Assembly (NCBI RefSeq): GCF_013328345.1
Contig: NZ_JABULX010000016.1
Span: 1-64,000 of the forward strand
Length of the DNA: 64,000 bases
Origin: Marinifaba aquimaris
GTDB lineage: Bacteria; Pseudomonadota; Gammaproteobacteria; Enterobacterales; Alteromonadaceae
Reading direction: 5' to 3'
Part shown: piece by piece, positions 63,366 to 64,000 of the stretch
How positions within the stretch are numbered: position 1 is the first letter of the stretch
Layout of the letters: each line of letters starts with the position of its first letter
Notes under the pieces: model-generated
Seen by the model: the letters and a program-made list of their open reading frames with translations, nothing else
What the model was told of the DNA's origin: nothing
Databases searched by the model: none
Translations under genes and position numbers: made by a program

Positions 63366-64000
63366 TCATTGAGTGGGTAATTGAATACAAACCGTTAGGC
63401 CATGTGGTTGTGTCTTTTGTGCCCAAATTTGACCTTGGTGAGCATCAACTATTTGCTTACATAAGGCTAAGCCTAAACCTGAACCGCCTGTTTTTCTATT
63501 CCGCGAAGCTTCGACTCGATATAAATGTTCAAATAAATGCGTCAACTCACTTTCAGGCACACCTTGGCCGTTATCACAAAACTGGATGAGGAGTGCTTGT
63601 TTGGTCTCAGTGAGTTTAACGGTTAACTGGGTGTTGGCTCCTGCGTATTTAACTGCGTTGATAATCAAATTGTTAAACAACTGGCCAAGTCTGTCGGCAT
63701 CGGCATAAACGTCTGCCGCTTTGACACTAAAATCAAAATGAAGCGTCATATTCTGTTCAGTTAATTTGGTTTGGTAGGCCTGATATTCAATATTTAACAA
63801 TTCGACTATATCAATCATTTCCTTTTTGTAATTCATTCCTCCTACATCACTGGCACCCAAGGCATAAAGGTGATCAACCAAGCGCTGAAGTTGCTTGATC
63901 TCTTGTTCAAATGACTCTATTTGCGTTAAATCAAGTGGTCTGACGCCATCCAAAATCGCTTCAATCTCACCTCGCATGATGGCAATGGGGGTTCTGAGCT
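63366..64000 (-). CDS. BaeS-like sensor histidine kinase, C-terminal part (cut by window end)
   Basis: The frame is open to the window end; the H-box residues LRTPIAIMRGEIEAI are visible just at the edge, so the phosphorylated His and the sensor part lie outside. The seen part is the rest of the DHp helices and the ATPase: N box NLIINAVKYAG, G1 FCDNGQGVPE, and G2 GGSGLGLAL. It lies 38 bases before the response regulator gene and would be cotranscribed with it. An internal ATG at 63977 is not the true start. Confidence 0.88.
   Translation of the reverse strand, partial: LRTPIAIMRGEIEAILDGVRPLDLTQIESFEQEIKQLQRLVDHLYALGASDVGGMNYKKEMIDIVELLNIEYQAYQTKLTEQNMTLHFDFSVKAADVYADADRLGQLFNNLIINAVKYAGANTQLTVKLTETKQALLIQFCDNGQGVPESELTHLFEHLYRVEASRNRKTGGSGLGLALCKQIVDAHQGQIWAQKTQPHGLTVCIQLPTQ

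Overview
The window is bacterial chromosome from a marine gammaproteobacterium, most likely of the Alteromonadales (Colwellia/Thalassotalea/Alteromonas-like; the genus cannot be fixed from this sequence alone). The basis is the conserved rapA-rluA-djlA and lptD-surA-pdxA-rsmA-apaG-apaH layout, a DUF2065 gene next to purA, a TonB-dependent-receptor maltodextrin locus, AmgK/MurU cell-wall recycling, and a GC content judged by eye at about 40%. I see no rRNA, tRNA, CRISPR array, prophage or integron.

Region by region. 1-508: the left end of an IS3-family insertion sequence with its OrfA, abutting an older terminator. 594-16335: an alpha-glucan (maltose/maltodextrin) utilisation locus interrupted by the yjeT-like/purA pair. 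It holds a LacI-type regulator, an MFS sugar importer, a cytosolic GH13 alpha-glucosidase, a large TonB-dependent receptor, a tryptophan-halogenase-like flavoprotein, an exported GH31 alpha-glucosidase and a lipoprotein GH13 amylase. Three 14-bp palindromes of the same family lie upstream of the importer, the GH13 enzyme and the receptor and look like the operators of the LacI regulator. 16376-20530: an envelope lipoprotein cluster (COG3014-like, LpoB-like, LPP20-like, and a divergent second LPP20-like). 20937-25234: a two-gene RND efflux pump with non-standard proton-relay residues.

25251-30130: a Gfo/Idh/MocA oxidoreductase; then a minus-strand run of dGTPase-like HD protein, CCA/poly(A)-polymerase-type nucleotidyltransferase, Cys-rich membrane-anchored protein and TlpA-like thioredoxin; then a helical orphan. 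30138-38072: a signalling island with a CpxP/CpxR/CpxA-like set, an HsbR/CrsR-type receiver-phosphatase-kinase with its STAS partner, a tandem receiver whose first domain lacks the phospho-acceptor Asp, argR, and a receiver-GGDEF cyclase. 38029-46980: PhoH-type PIN-ATPase, rapA, a PEP-CTERM-like protein, rluA, a small disrupted patch (transposase remnant plus an AT-rich orphan), DUF3530 and djlA. 46984-55501: murU-amgK, diverging from lptD-surA-pdxA-rsmA-apaG-apaH. 55799-64000: an MCP, a GT4 glycosyltransferase, ubiB-ubiJ-ubiE, a chromosomal TraT homologue, and a BaeSR-like two-component pair cut by the window end.

Putative joint working: maltodextrins would be captured by the receptor, trimmed by the exported GH13 and GH31 enzymes, carried across the inner membrane by the MFS protein and finished by the cytosolic GH13 enzyme, with the LacI protein sensing the product. 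The lipoprotein cluster, AmgK/MurU, LptD/SurA and the Cpx-like system all concern the cell envelope. The least explained parts are the halogenase homologue in a sugar locus, the Cys-rich/TlpA pair beside the dGTPase and nucleotidyltransferase, the signalling island, and the inserted patch at 44.1-45.1 kb.
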